DNA of 8,769 bases from CAYUYH01 sp964449175 (lineage in GTDB: Bacteria > Planctomycetota > Phycisphaerae > SM23-33). The translations under genes were made by a program, and so were the position numbers. This document shows positions 1 through 7,184 of this stretch, piece by piece; the first letter of the stretch is position 1; each line of letters begins with the position of its first letter. The notes under the pieces were generated by a model. It ran no database searches and was not told the DNA's origin. It saw only the letters and a list, made by a program, of their open reading frames with translations. Where the stretch lies: assembly GCA_964449175.1 (NCBI GenBank), contig CAYUYH010000114.1, forward strand, positions 1 through 8,769, in the 5' to 3' direction.

Positions 1-2896
1 GGATCAGTCTGCGGTGGTTGTCCAGGTTCTGGGATTGGACCTCGACGGCCTTTTGGAAGTCGGCCAGCGCCTCGTCGGTCTTGCCCATCGACTCCCGTAT
101 GCTCGCGCGGTACAGGTAGCCGGCGGCCTCCTTCGGGCGAAGCTTGACCGCCTCGTCGCAGGCGCCTATCGCATCGTCGGCCATTCCCATCTGCACGTAC
201 AGGCCGGCGGCCTTGGTGAGCGTGTTGATGTCCTGGTCGGCCACCGCCCGGTCGCACACCTGCTTCAGGGCGGCGCCGGCTTCGTCCATCCGCCCGGCGG
301 TCGCCAGCACGCCCGCCCTGGCGAAGCCGACCAGATCGGGCCTGAATCCCTGCTGCTCAAGCGCGTCCACTTCGGCGAGGGCATCGTTGATGCGCCCCTC
401 GCCGGCCAACGCTTGGGCGCGATGGTATCGCGCCAGTCCGCGGTACTCCGCGGGCGCCGAGGCCTCATCGGCAACTTGCCCCAGCGCGTCCGCCGCCCGG
501 GCAAAGTCCTTGATCTGGAGATACAGCCAGCCTTCGGTGAGCTTCACCAGGCGGGCGTCGGCGCCCGGCACCTGGCCGAGCCGCCTGACGGCCTCCGCCG
601 GCGGCGCCTGATACAGCAGCGACCTGGCCATGGCCTGGTAGGCGGCCAGCGGGTCGATGTCGCCGCCGCCGGTGGGGGCAAGCTCTATGACCTTGGCCCA
701 GTGCTCGCTGGCGGCGGGCCACTGGCCGAGCATCTGGTAGGCTCGCGCGAGCGTGGCGTGGGCCTCCCGGATGTTGGGGCTGCGAGGCTCGTTCAGCTCG
801 CGGTTGCATATCTCGATCGCCCGGCTCACCTGCCCGCTGCGCAGACATTCCCTGGCCACGTCCATCGCCGACCTGGTCCCCGGCTCGAGGGCAAGGTTCT
901 CATCAGGCGGGGTCTCGCCTCGCCTGGCCTGGATGACGGCCATCAGCCGCTGGGCCTCCAGCCCGGGGGCCGTGATCCTCTGCAAGACCTGATAGGCCTG
1001 CTCGACATCGCCGGCCTTGTACAGCTCTCTTGCGAGGATCAACGCGAATTCCTCGTTCGTCGGGTAAAGCGCCAACGCCGAGCGGAACTGCTCGACGGCC
1101 TGAAGCGTCCTGCCGGTCTGCGAGTAGATCTGCCCCAGGGTGATTCGCAGCTCGCCCTGCTCGCCGTCGCGGGCCAGGTCCTTGACCAGGAAGTCCTCCG
1201 CCTCTTGCCGGCGCCCCAGGCTCCACAGGGCCATCGCCCTGGCGCGGCGGTCCTCCGCCGAGTCGGCGGCGCATGCCACTGCCTTCCTTGCGACCTCGGC
1301 GGCCGCGGCGCGGTCTCCCAGCACGAGATAGCCGTCGTAGGCCGCCATCAACATGGACGGGTTCTTCGCGTTCCGATCGACGGCCAGGTCAAGAACGGCG
1401 CGGTCCAGCAGCGGCTTGCTCTCCGAGGCGGGCGCCGAGCGGAGCAGCCCCGCCGCCGCGCGAACCATCAGCCTGATCGCCCAGGCGTCCGCCGGGAACT
1501 CCCGGTGATACTCCTTGGCCTCCAGGAATGCCCGCTCGTAGAGCCCCTCGCGGAGGAACTCGTTGGTCAGGTAGGTCCTGGCAAGGGCGAGGAATCTGTA
1601 GTCCTCCGGGTCGCGTGGCGGGGCGGTCTTGGCGCCGGCCACCAGGTTCTGGAGAGTCGTCAGGCCCGTGTCCATCATGCCCATGTCCATGGCCGCCCTG
1701 GCGTGCCAGTACTGCACCTTGATCGACCGCGGGAAGTCGGTCTTGAGGGCGAGCAGCAGCCGCTCGGCCTCGTCATGCTTGCCTTGGAGCATGAGCATCC
1801 TGGCCTTGATGAGCCTGGCCTCCGGCAGCCGGGGATTGGCGGCCAGGATGTCGTCGTCGATCAGCCGCTTCACCGTGTCGTAGTCCTGAAGGTGCAGCGC
1901 CATCTTCGACCTGGCGAGCTTGATCTGCGTGGCATCCTCGTCGGAGAGGTCCTTGCGGGCGAGCATCTCGTCCAGCCGGTCGCAGACGGCCCGGACCTTG
2001 GCGCGGAACGTCGAGACGTTGTCGTGGTCGGAGGACAGGTCCACGTCGTGGTCCAGTAACTGCAATTGTGCCATCGGCGGCGGGGCATCCGTCTTGGCGA
2101 GCGCCTGGCGGACGGCCTGGAGCGAGGCCTCATCCCCGCGGTCTATGCAAAGCTGCACAGCCCACTTGGCGGCCTTGCCCCTGGTGGGGTCGAGCTGGAT
2201 GATCTTGAGCATCGTGGCGGTCGCGTCGGCCTTGCTGGCGTCGCCGAGCTGCCGCTGGGTCCGGCTGGCCTCGATGTTCTTGGCGACCAGCTCCGTCGCC
2301 TCGCCGGCGGTGGCCGTCTCTGCCTCCTGGGCGAAGAGGTCGGCGAGCTTGATATGCAGAACGCCAAGCTCCGCCTGGTTGTCGCCCAGCGCCGTCAGCG
2401 CATCGAGGACCCTTCGCAGCGTGTCCGGGTCCTCCGAGCCGGTCGGGGCGAGATTCAACCCGACCAGCAGCTCGTTGGCCTTGCCGATCTCCTGGACGGC
2501 GTCCAGCAGGACCGCCTCCGAGGCGCCCGGGGCGCCGGCCTTGCGCACGGCGTCGAAGGAGTAGCTCTCCGACAGCCGCCTGGTGACGACAACCGGGTCG
2601 GCCTTCAGCCCGGGCTTGGCCAGCAGCGTGGTCAGCGGGCCTCGCGCGTCCTCGAACCGTCCCATGTCCATGCAGACGTTGGCCTTTTGGTAGTAGCCGC
2701 GCCAATCGTCGCCGTACCTGGCGATGTAGTCGTCGGCCAACTTCAGGGCCTTCTCGAAGTTCGAGGCGCTTGCCTCCAGGCGGATCCTGGCAAGCATCTT
2801 TTCCGGAGTGCCTTGCCGTCGGACGTACCAGGCGCCTCCTATCACGATGCCTATCACGGCGAGGATCGCCAGAACTAGAATCACGCGGCGCGTCAT
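1..2896 (-). CDS. Large membrane-anchored TPR-repeat protein, partial (C-terminus beyond left edge)
   Basis: The frame stays open from an ATG at 2896 to base 1, giving 965 visible residues and no stop. Residues 1-26 are a basic start followed by one hydrophobic helix (about 5-23), then Arg-Arg, which fits a signal anchor with the rest outside the cytoplasmic membrane. The remainder is helical and Ala/Leu rich, with TPR-type units. The clearest are at about 31-64, 65-98, 358-391, 583-616, 710-743, 888-921 and 922-955; units between them are more degenerate. TPR proteins act as protein-binding scaffolds. The gene follows the exosortase gene after only 15 nt, so it is probably co-transcribed. 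This recalls the large TPR proteins (PrsT type) of proteobacterial exosortase/PEP-CTERM loci, although no lipobox is present here. The role in assembly or export of a sorted protein or polysaccharide is inferred. No enzyme motif is visible. The start is supported by a ribosome binding site. Several long overlapping frames on both strands are shadows of it. Confidence 0.9.
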   Translation of the reverse strand, partial: MTRRVILVLAILAVIGIVIGGAWYVRRQGTPEKMLARIRLEASASNFEKALKLADDYIARYGDDWRGYYQKANVCMDMGRFEDARGPLTTLLAKPGLKADPVVVTRRLSESYSFDAVRKAGAPGASEAVLLDAVQEIGKANELLVGLNLAPTGSEDPDTLRRVLDALTALGDNQAELGVLHIKLADLFAQEAETATAGEATELVAKNIEASRTQRQLGDASKADATATMLKIIQLDPTRGKAAKWAVQLCIDRGDEASLQAVRQALAKTDAPPPMAQLQLLDHDVDLSSDHDNVSTFRAKVRAVCDRLDEMLARKDLSDEDATQIKLARSKMALHLQDYDTVKRLIDDDILAANPRLPEARLIKARMLMLQGKHDEAERLLLALKTDFPRSIKVQYWHARAAMDMGMMDTGLTTLQNLVAGAKTAPPRDPEDYRFLALARTYLTNEFLREGLYERAFLEAKEYHREFPADAWAIRLMVRAAAGLLRSAPASESKPLLDRAVLDLAVDRNAKNPSMLMAAYDGYLVLGDRAAAAEVARKAVACAADSAEDRRARAMALWSLGRRQEAEDFLVKDLARDGEQGELRITLGQIYSQTGRTLQAVEQFRSALALYPTNEEFALILARELYKAGDVEQAYQVLQRITAPGLEAQRLMAVIQARRGETPPDENLALEPGTRSAMDVARECLRSGQVSRAIEICNRELNEPRSPNIREAHATLARAYQMLGQWPAASEHWAKVIELAPTGGGDIDPLAAYQAMARSLLYQAPPAEAVRRLGQVPGADARLVKLTEGWLYLQIKDFARAADALGQVADEASAPAEYRGLARYHRAQALAGEGRINDALAEVDALEQQGFRPDLVGFARAGVLATAGRMDEAGAALKQVCDRAVADQDINTLTKAAGLYVQMGMADDAIGACDEAVKLRPKEAAGYLYRASIRESMGKTDEALADFQKAVEVQSQNLDNHRRLI

Positions 2897-2902
2897 TTCT
2901 GT

Positions 2903-2908
2903 TCCCTT
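2903..2908 (-). promoter_or_regulatory. Ribosome binding site of the TPR gene
   Basis: The minus strand reads AAGGGA, then six bases, then the ATG at 2896. It lies in the 15-nt gap after the exosortase stop codon (2912-2914, TAG) and fixes the start of the TPR gene. The gap leaves no room for a separate promoter, which supports co-transcription with the exosortase gene. Confidence 0.65.
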
Positions 2909-2911
2909 TTC

Positions 2912-4555
2912 CTATGGAAGGTTCTTGTCTATGTGAGGCACGGCCAGTCGGAGCAGCTCCCTGGCGCGGGCCGGTCCGTCGTCGTCGCCGGGGACGAGCG
3001 GCGTGGATATGCGGATGAGCGCCCCGGCGGCGTTGCGGCGGAGCAGCCCATTGAGGAATATCACGAACTGCTGCCGCCAGAAGCTGGCTGTGTACTCGTC
3101 GCCGCACTTGTACGTGTATACGAGGTATTGCCGGCTCGTGCCGGCCTGCACGGTCAACTGTCGGGCGGGCAGGTCGCCGCGCCCCTCGACGCCGCTGATG
3201 ACGACGTCGCTCATGGCGATGATATCCTGTCCCAGGCCCTCGACGCACAGGTCGGGCGGGTGCGTGCCCTTGCGGTTGTCGGGGCTGAAGACGATCGTCA
3301 GGTCCAGCGGCGCCGGCCCGGGGGCGGTCGGGACGTATTTGCGGAACAGGTAGTCGCGCGTCTCCAGGACGGCCAGCGTCCGGTCGTCCAGTGTGAGGTC
3401 GTAGCCGCGCCACGTCATGCCGGCCAGCGCGATATCCCGCGGCACGATGCCCTTGACCATCTGCTGGTCCCACTGCGCGGGCGCCGACTGGTTCAGCCAG
3501 ACCGCCCCGCCGGCCGTCGCCGCCAGCAGGATCGCGGCCGCCCAACCGGCTTTCCCGCCCCCGGCGGAAACCATCGCCGACCACTGCCCGTCGTCCTCGT
3601 CGCCGCGGCGGACGCCGTCGAACAGCGGCGGGATCTTCGCGGGTCGGCCTATCGCACGCCGGAACGCCAGCAGCATGCTCTCCAGCGCGAACATCAGTAG
3701 AAACGCGAGTATGAATATGGACAGGCCCGAGATGTCGTGAAACCACCCGGTCGCCGTCTTGTTGTCCCATATGTGGGCCACGATTATCAACCCGACCACG
3801 CGGACCGCGTTGCTGACGACGGCTACCGGTATCGTCATCGCGAACAGGGCGATCCGCCACAGCCCGCGGAGCCGGCAGACGTATGCGTACAGCGCTCCGA
3901 ACGCCAGCAGCGATATCAGCGTCCGCAGACCGTTGCAGACGTTGGCGATCACGAGGCTCTTGTCGCCCTCCAGGAACACCCGGTTGCCGGCCCGCGCCGC
4001 AGCCACGCCCAGAAAGTTGACTATCTGGACGCCGATGCCCGCGGCCATCATCTTCAGCCTAAAGTTCAGGTTGGAGATCGACACGTCCGGCAGCGGCACC
4101 ATGAACAGCAGCAGCGCCAACGGGAACCACAGCCGCCGCAGCGCCATCGCCCCCCACAGCGCGAGCACCAGCCCGCACAACACGCCGATGAACGCGAACC
4201 CGCTGGCGAAGTTCACACGCGCCAGGGATGCCGTCAGATGCAGCAGCACGAACAGGCCCGTCACCGCCAGCCCCAGGATCGGCATGGGCCGGACGCGAAT
4301 CCGTGTGTGGCGAATGAGCAGGACGGCGATGAGCAGGCTCAGCATCGGCATCAGCGGGCCGTGCGTGTAGTAGCTCTCGCCGGTGACGATACGGTCGTAC
4401 AGACTCCAGCCGGTCCGGCCCCAGGCCGGGAACCAGCGAATCCACATCTCGGAGAAGTTGTGGGCGAAGCCGACCACGAGGGCGGCTGTCAGCAACGCCC
4501 AGGCCGCGGCGGTTGCCCACGGGCTTCTCTTGGTCGCACCTGCTGCGTCGGTCAT
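2912..4555 (-). CDS. Exosortase fused to a C-terminal EpsI-type domain
   Basis: This is a 547-residue integral membrane protein. Exosortases cleave a C-terminal sorting tail and are thought to transfer the protein to an envelope or exopolysaccharide acceptor. Residues about 10-300 form the exosortase domain with around nine hydrophobic helices. The early YYTHG motif is at 62-66. The catalytic set is present: Cys207 in NVCNGLRTL, Arg252 in SNAVRVV and His273 in WFHDISG. A further helix at about 336-354 leads into an extracytoplasmic EpsI-like (DUF3485) domain at about 355-547, with its hallmark THPPDLC at 431-437 and a YLVYTYKCG segment near 478-486. EpsI is often a separate gene beside an exosortase; here it is one chain. 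I chose the ATG at 4555 because it lies just before the basic N-terminus and first helix, with a purine-rich GGGGAGGGG upstream. ATG 4567 (four residues longer) is possible, but that GGGGAGGGG lies too close to it. Longer in-frame starts at 4591 and 4771 fall in or before the candidate promoter. The exact exosortase subtype is not assigned. Confidence 0.93.
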   Translation of the reverse strand: MTDAAGATKRSPWATAAAWALLTAALVVGFAHNFSEMWIRWFPAWGRTGWSLYDRIVTGESYYTHGPLMPMLSLLIAVLLIRHTRIRVRPMPILGLAVTGLFVLLHLTASLARVNFASGFAFIGVLCGLVLALWGAMALRRLWFPLALLLFMVPLPDVSISNLNFRLKMMAAGIGVQIVNFLGVAAARAGNRVFLEGDKSLVIANVCNGLRTLISLLAFGALYAYVCRLRGLWRIALFAMTIPVAVVSNAVRVVGLIIVAHIWDNKTATGWFHDISGLSIFILAFLLMFALESMLLAFRRAIGRPAKIPPLFDGVRRGDEDDGQWSAMVSAGGGKAGWAAAILLAATAGGAVWLNQSAPAQWDQQMVKGIVPRDIALAGMTWRGYDLTLDDRTLAVLETRDYLFRKYVPTAPGPAPLDLTIVFSPDNRKGTHPPDLCVEGLGQDIIAMSDVVISGVEGRGDLPARQLTVQAGTSRQYLVYTYKCGDEYTASFWRQQFVIFLNGLLRRNAAGALIRISTPLVPGDDDGPARARELLRLAVPHIDKNLP

Positions 4556-4589
4556 TCGCGGTCCCATCCCCTCCCCATGTGCCGCCGAC

Positions 4590-4619
4590 ATGATACCGGC
4601 CCGCGGCGGGCATAGCCAA
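4590..4619 (-). promoter_or_regulatory. Candidate sigma70-type promoter for the exosortase-TPR operon
   Basis: On the minus strand TTGGCT (4619-4614) and TATCAT (4595-4590) are separated by 18 bases. Transcription would begin near 4583, giving a leader of about 28 nt to the ATG at 4555. The spacer contains a GC-rich inverted repeat (GCCCG/CGGGC, 4599-4611) that could be an operator or chance in GC-rich DNA. The call rests on hexamer likeness and position only. Confidence 0.35.
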
Positions 4620-4668
4620 TCACTTGGGCGCGCCGGACCGCCCAGCCGCGTCCGCACGCGGTTTGATG

Positions 4669-4689
4669 GGTAATCGGCCAAGGTAATCG
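4669..4689. repeat. 8-bp tandem direct repeat GGTAATCG in the divergent intergenic region
   Basis: GGTAATCG occurs at 4669-4676 and again at 4682-4689, start-to-start distance 13 bp. The repeat sits between the two outward-facing candidate promoters in a locally AT-richer patch. It could be a paired binding site for a regulator of the divergent operons. Two short copies are weak evidence, and the 13-bp period is not a whole helical turn. Confidence 0.3.
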
Positions 4690-4742
4690 AGAGTCTCCTC
4701 CTCCAGTTGTCCTTTGCTTTGTCGTTTTCTTGTACGCCGCTG

Positions 4743-4771
4743 TTGGCGGCGGTGTTCGGCGCTCCTATCAT
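4743..4771 (+). promoter_or_regulatory. Candidate sigma70-type promoter for the VanZ-like gene
   Basis: TTGGCG (4743-4748) and TATCAT (4766-4771) are separated by 17 bases, with five of six matches in the -10 hexamer. Transcription would begin near 4778, about 23 nt before the GTG start. The -10 hexamer is identical to that of the leftward candidate promoter and the -35 differs in one base. The call is by eye. Confidence 0.35.
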
Positions 4772-4787
4772 TAGGCCCCAAGCACCC

Positions 4788-4792
4788 GGGAG
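4788..4792 (+). promoter_or_regulatory. Ribosome binding site supporting the GTG start of the VanZ-like gene
   Basis: GGGAG lies eight bases before the GTG at 4801. No ATG precedes a comparable site at the front of this frame. The first in-frame ATG (residue 23 of the GTG-started protein) would cut off the first hydrophobic helix, so the GTG start is preferred. Confidence 0.55.
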
Positions 4793-4800
4793 CTTAGCGC

Positions 4801-6123
4801 GTGAAGGTCCGTCTGCTGACCATCCTGTGCCTTCTGTACATCGCGACGGTCTACTATGCCAGCCTCATGCCGTTCGATCTGGTCGCCGACAGGCAGATGG
4901 CGAGCGAGCACCTGTCGCGCGCGGTGCGTTATTGGCCGCTCAGCCGACAGCTCCGCGTCAGCCGGACCGACATGGCCAGCAACTTCCTGCTCTATGTGCC
5001 GATGGGGCTGCTGCTGGCCTGCCGGTTGAACATCGCCGGCGGGCGCGGCGTGCGGTCGGCCGTGCTTGCCGCGGCAGCGGCGGCGGGCGTGAGCCTGTCC
5101 ATCGAGGGCCTGCAACTGTTCTCGCAGGTGCGGGTGGCCGGCGTGCACGACGCGACCATGAACATCGCCGGCGGCTGCGTGGGGGCCGTGCTCGGCGCGA
5201 GTCTGGGCCCGCGGACCTGGCGGGCGGCGGCAGCGGGCCTGGGCGACTGGTGGCGCCGCCGCCCCGTCCGCGTGCTCGCCCTCGGCGTGGCGCTGATACT
5301 CGCCGCCGACGCGCTCAGCCCGTTCATCCCCACGCTGGACGTCTCGACGGTCTGGGGCAACGTCAAGCGATCGTCACTCGACCCGGCGGCTGGGCTCGCC
5401 CTGCACGCATGGGACCACTGGCTCATCCGGCGGGTGATGGTCTACGCGGCGTGGACGATCATGCTGGGGGCGAGCATCTCGGCGGCTCACCGGCGCCCCT
5501 GGCTGCGGGCGGCCGGGCTGGCGGTGGTCTTCGCCGCGGGGGCTGAGACGGCCAAGCTGCTCGTCGTCAGTCGCTCGGCCAATGTCGCGAACGTCCTGAC
5601 GGCCGGGTGCGGGGCCGCGGCCGGCGCGGCGGCCGGCGCGATGGGCCTGTACCGTCTGCCCGCCCGTGCCAAGATCCGGCTGGCCCTGGCGGTCCTTCTG
5701 GCCTACATCGTGCACCTGTGGTGGGCGCCGTTCGATTTCGCCCCGGGCCTAAGCGAGGCGGGCGACCGGCTGCCGCGCGGCGTGCAATGGCTGCCGCTGT
5801 ACCACTACGCCATCGGCGGAAGGATGGAAGACATCCGCCTGTTCTCGCAGACAATCCTGCTGAGCGGGGCGCTGGGCTATGGTCTGGCCGCCGCGGGCTG
5901 GCTGCGCGCGCGGCGGGCGGCGGCGACGGCGGCGGTGCTCGCCATTGCGGCGGGCGCGCTGGGGCTGCTGCTGGAGGCCGGCCAACTGTTCATGCCCACG
6001 CGGACGCCGTCCGTGACGGACGTTTTCTGCTTCGCAGCCGGCGGGGCGCTGGGCGGCTGGCTGGCGGTCCACGCGAGGCGCCCAGCCGGCGGGTCCGCCC
6101 AGGTCCCAGCCGACCAGCGATAA
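4801..6123 (+). CDS. Integral membrane protein with three tandem VanZ-like units
   Basis: This 440-residue, GTG-started protein has about twelve hydrophobic segments. VanZ-family proteins are small membrane proteins named after a teicoplanin-resistance gene; most have no known biochemical role, and they recur beside exosortases and polysaccharide genes. The VanZ signature (Glu, x2, Gln, then Arg, an acidic residue and Gly-Gly) appears three times. Unit 1 has E102, Q105, R111, D117 and G124-G125, preceded by NFLLYVPMG at 61-69. Unit 2 has E249, K252, R258 and N264, so it is degenerate. Unit 3 has E392, Q395, R401, D407 and G414-G415. The Glu-to-Arg distance is nine residues in all three. Each unit also begins with a similar Pro-Phe element: LMPFD at 22-26, LSPF at 172-175 and WAPFD at 308-312. 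The gene is divergent from the exosortase operon across 245 nt, and malate dehydrogenase follows after 84 nt. I infer an envelope role linked to the exosortase. Antibiotic resistance should not be inferred from the family name. Confidence 0.85.
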   Translation: MKVRLLTILCLLYIATVYYASLMPFDLVADRQMASEHLSRAVRYWPLSRQLRVSRTDMASNFLLYVPMGLLLACRLNIAGGRGVRSAVLAAAAAAGVSLSIEGLQLFSQVRVAGVHDATMNIAGGCVGAVLGASLGPRTWRAAAAGLGDWWRRRPVRVLALGVALILAADALSPFIPTLDVSTVWGNVKRSSLDPAAGLALHAWDHWLIRRVMVYAAWTIMLGASISAAHRRPWLRAAGLAVVFAAGAETAKLLVVSRSANVANVLTAGCGAAAGAAAGAMGLYRLPARAKIRLALAVLLAYIVHLWWAPFDFAPGLSEAGDRLPRGVQWLPLYHYAIGGRMEDIRLFSQTILLSGALGYGLAAAGWLRARRAAATAAVLAIAAGALGLLLEAGQLFMPTRTPSVTDVFCFAAGGALGGWLAVHARRPAGGSAQVPADQR

Positions 6124-6207
6124 CGCCGCTGGGGTTTATGGCCGATATGGTCACTATCAGCCGCCGGCGACGGCCGCCGCCGTCCGCCCCGGCGAGAATA
6201 ACGCGCC

Positions 6208-7137
6208 ATGAAGATACCCAAGATATTCATCGCCGGCGCCGGCAACGTCGGCAGCGCCTCCGCCGCCGCGATGGTCATGCGCAGGCTCGGTAGGATAGTC
6301 CTGTACGACGCCGTGGCCGACCTGGCCGCCGGCAAGGCGATGGACATCAACCACGCCACGCCGTTCTTCCACAGCGACAGCCGCGTCCTCGGCTGCAACG
6401 ACACGAACGAGCTGGCCGGCGCCGACGTCGTGGTGCTGGCCGCCGGGTCGCCGCGCCGGGCCGGCATGAGCCGGGCCGACCTGCTGGACGAGAATCTCTC
6501 GGTGCTGCTCGGCCTAGGCGAGCGGGTGATGGCCGACTGCCCGCACGCCAAGGTGCTGGTCGTGACCAATCCCGTCGACACGCTCACCGGGATGCTCAAG
6601 CGCCGCTGGGGCGAGATGAACGTCTTCGGGCTGGGCTGCTCGCTGGACACGCCGCGGTTCCGCTACTTCCTGGCCGAGGAGGCCGGCACGTCGGTGGACT
6701 CTGTCGCCGGGGTGGTCATCGGCGCCCACAACGACAACATGGTGCCGCTGGTCAGCCAGGCGACGATCGGCGGGCTGCGGGCGGCCGACCAGCTCACAGC
6801 CGAGCAGATCGGCCACGTTGTCCGGCGCACCAAGAACGCCGGCACGGCCATCGTCGCCAAGCTGCGAACGCGAGGCAGCTTCTACGCCGCCAGCCACACC
6901 ATCGCCGAGATCATCGAGGCCGTCGTGCGCGACACGCAGGCCGTCTTCCCACTCAGCATCCACTGCCGCGGCGAGTACGGCTACCGCGACGTGCCCCTTG
7001 CCTTGCCCTGCCAGGTGGGTATAACTGGCGTTCGGAAGGTTCTCGACGTCAATCTGGACTCGTGCGAGCGGGACGCCTTGGACGCCTGCGCGGAGGCGAT
7101 GGCCGGCGCGATGGCGTGCTCGCGGAAGCAGGCATAA
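6208..7137 (+). CDS. mdh: NAD-dependent malate dehydrogenase (lactate/malate dehydrogenase family)
   Basis: This 309-residue cytoplasmic enzyme interconverts malate and oxaloacetate; the length is normal for the LDH-like malate dehydrogenase family. The Rossmann motif GAGNVGS is at residues 10-16, and Asp34 in LYDA ends the second strand, which favours NAD over NADP. The mobile substrate loop PRRAGMSR (82-89) has Arg83 at the site that is Gln in lactate dehydrogenase, and Arg89, which points to malate. VTNPVD is at 119-124. The catalytic pair is Asp147 (in LDTPRFR, with substrate-binding Arg150) and His174 (in GAHNDNMVPL). A GEYGYRDV segment at 255-262 is also typical. The gene lies 84 nt after the VanZ-like gene and 47 nt before the beta-helix gene on the same strand. 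Only a weak purine-rich stretch (GGCGAG) precedes the ATG, at a long spacing, but the start agrees with the family N-terminus. No functional link to the exosortase module is evident. Confidence 0.94.
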   Translation: MKIPKIFIAGAGNVGSASAAAMVMRRLGRIVLYDAVADLAAGKAMDINHATPFFHSDSRVLGCNDTNELAGADVVVLAAGSPRRAGMSRADLLDENLSVLLGLGERVMADCPHAKVLVVTNPVDTLTGMLKRRWGEMNVFGLGCSLDTPRFRYFLAEEAGTSVDSVAGVVIGAHNDNMVPLVSQATIGGLRAADQLTAEQIGHVVRRTKNAGTAIVAKLRTRGSFYAASHTIAEIIEAVVRDTQAVFPLSIHCRGEYGYRDVPLALPCQVGITGVRKVLDVNLDSCERDALDACAEAMAGAMACSRKQA

Positions 7138-7172
7138 GCGAAGCCGATCGCCTCCATCGTCGCGGACTCCCC

Positions 7173-7178
7173 GGAGAG
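7173..7178 (+). promoter_or_regulatory. Ribosome binding site fixing the start of the beta-helix gene
   Basis: GGAGAG lies six bases before the ATG at 7185. The frame is open further upstream, to 7062 inside the malate dehydrogenase gene. However, only the ATG at 7185 has this site and puts a secretion signal at the N-terminus. Confidence 0.7.
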
Positions 7179-7184
7179 ACCCTG

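Noticed and set aside
14..2059. A 681-codon open frame on the plus strand
   Set aside because: It lies antisense to the TPR gene, whose frame has normal helical TPR composition, a membrane anchor and a ribosome binding site. The plus-strand product is a low-complexity Gly/Arg/Pro/Leu-rich shadow typical of GC-rich DNA.
2130..3860. A 576-codon open frame on the minus strand
   Set aside because: It crosses the exosortase/TPR gene boundary in a different frame, is dominated by Arg/Gly/Pro and has no recognisable domain, while both overlapped genes are convincing.
3737..4615. A 292-codon plus-strand frame opposite the exosortase
   Set aside because: Its product is a His/Gln/Arg/Pro-rich low-complexity sequence antisense to well-conserved exosortase helices and catalytic motifs.
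4556..4771. A 72-residue N-terminal extension of the exosortase, starting at 4771
   Set aside because: The extra residues are hydrophilic and resemble no exosortase N-terminus. The extension would also cover the divergent intergenic region, including the candidate leftward promoter at 4590-4619.
4801..6123. Glycopeptide (teicoplanin) resistance gene
   Set aside because: The VanZ name comes from a resistance operon, but no vanR, S, H, A or X-type gene is present and the context is an exosortase locus.
6150..6200. GC-rich inverted repeat (GACGG/CCGTC) after the VanZ-like gene as an intrinsic terminator
   Set aside because: The arms are short, there is no following T-run, and such GC-rich pairing is expected by chance here.
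7062..7184. A 41-residue extension of the beta-helix protein overlapping the mdh gene
   Set aside because: It would bury the secretion signal inside the protein, and it lacks a ribosome binding site, whereas the ATG at 7185 has GGAGAG six bases upstream.
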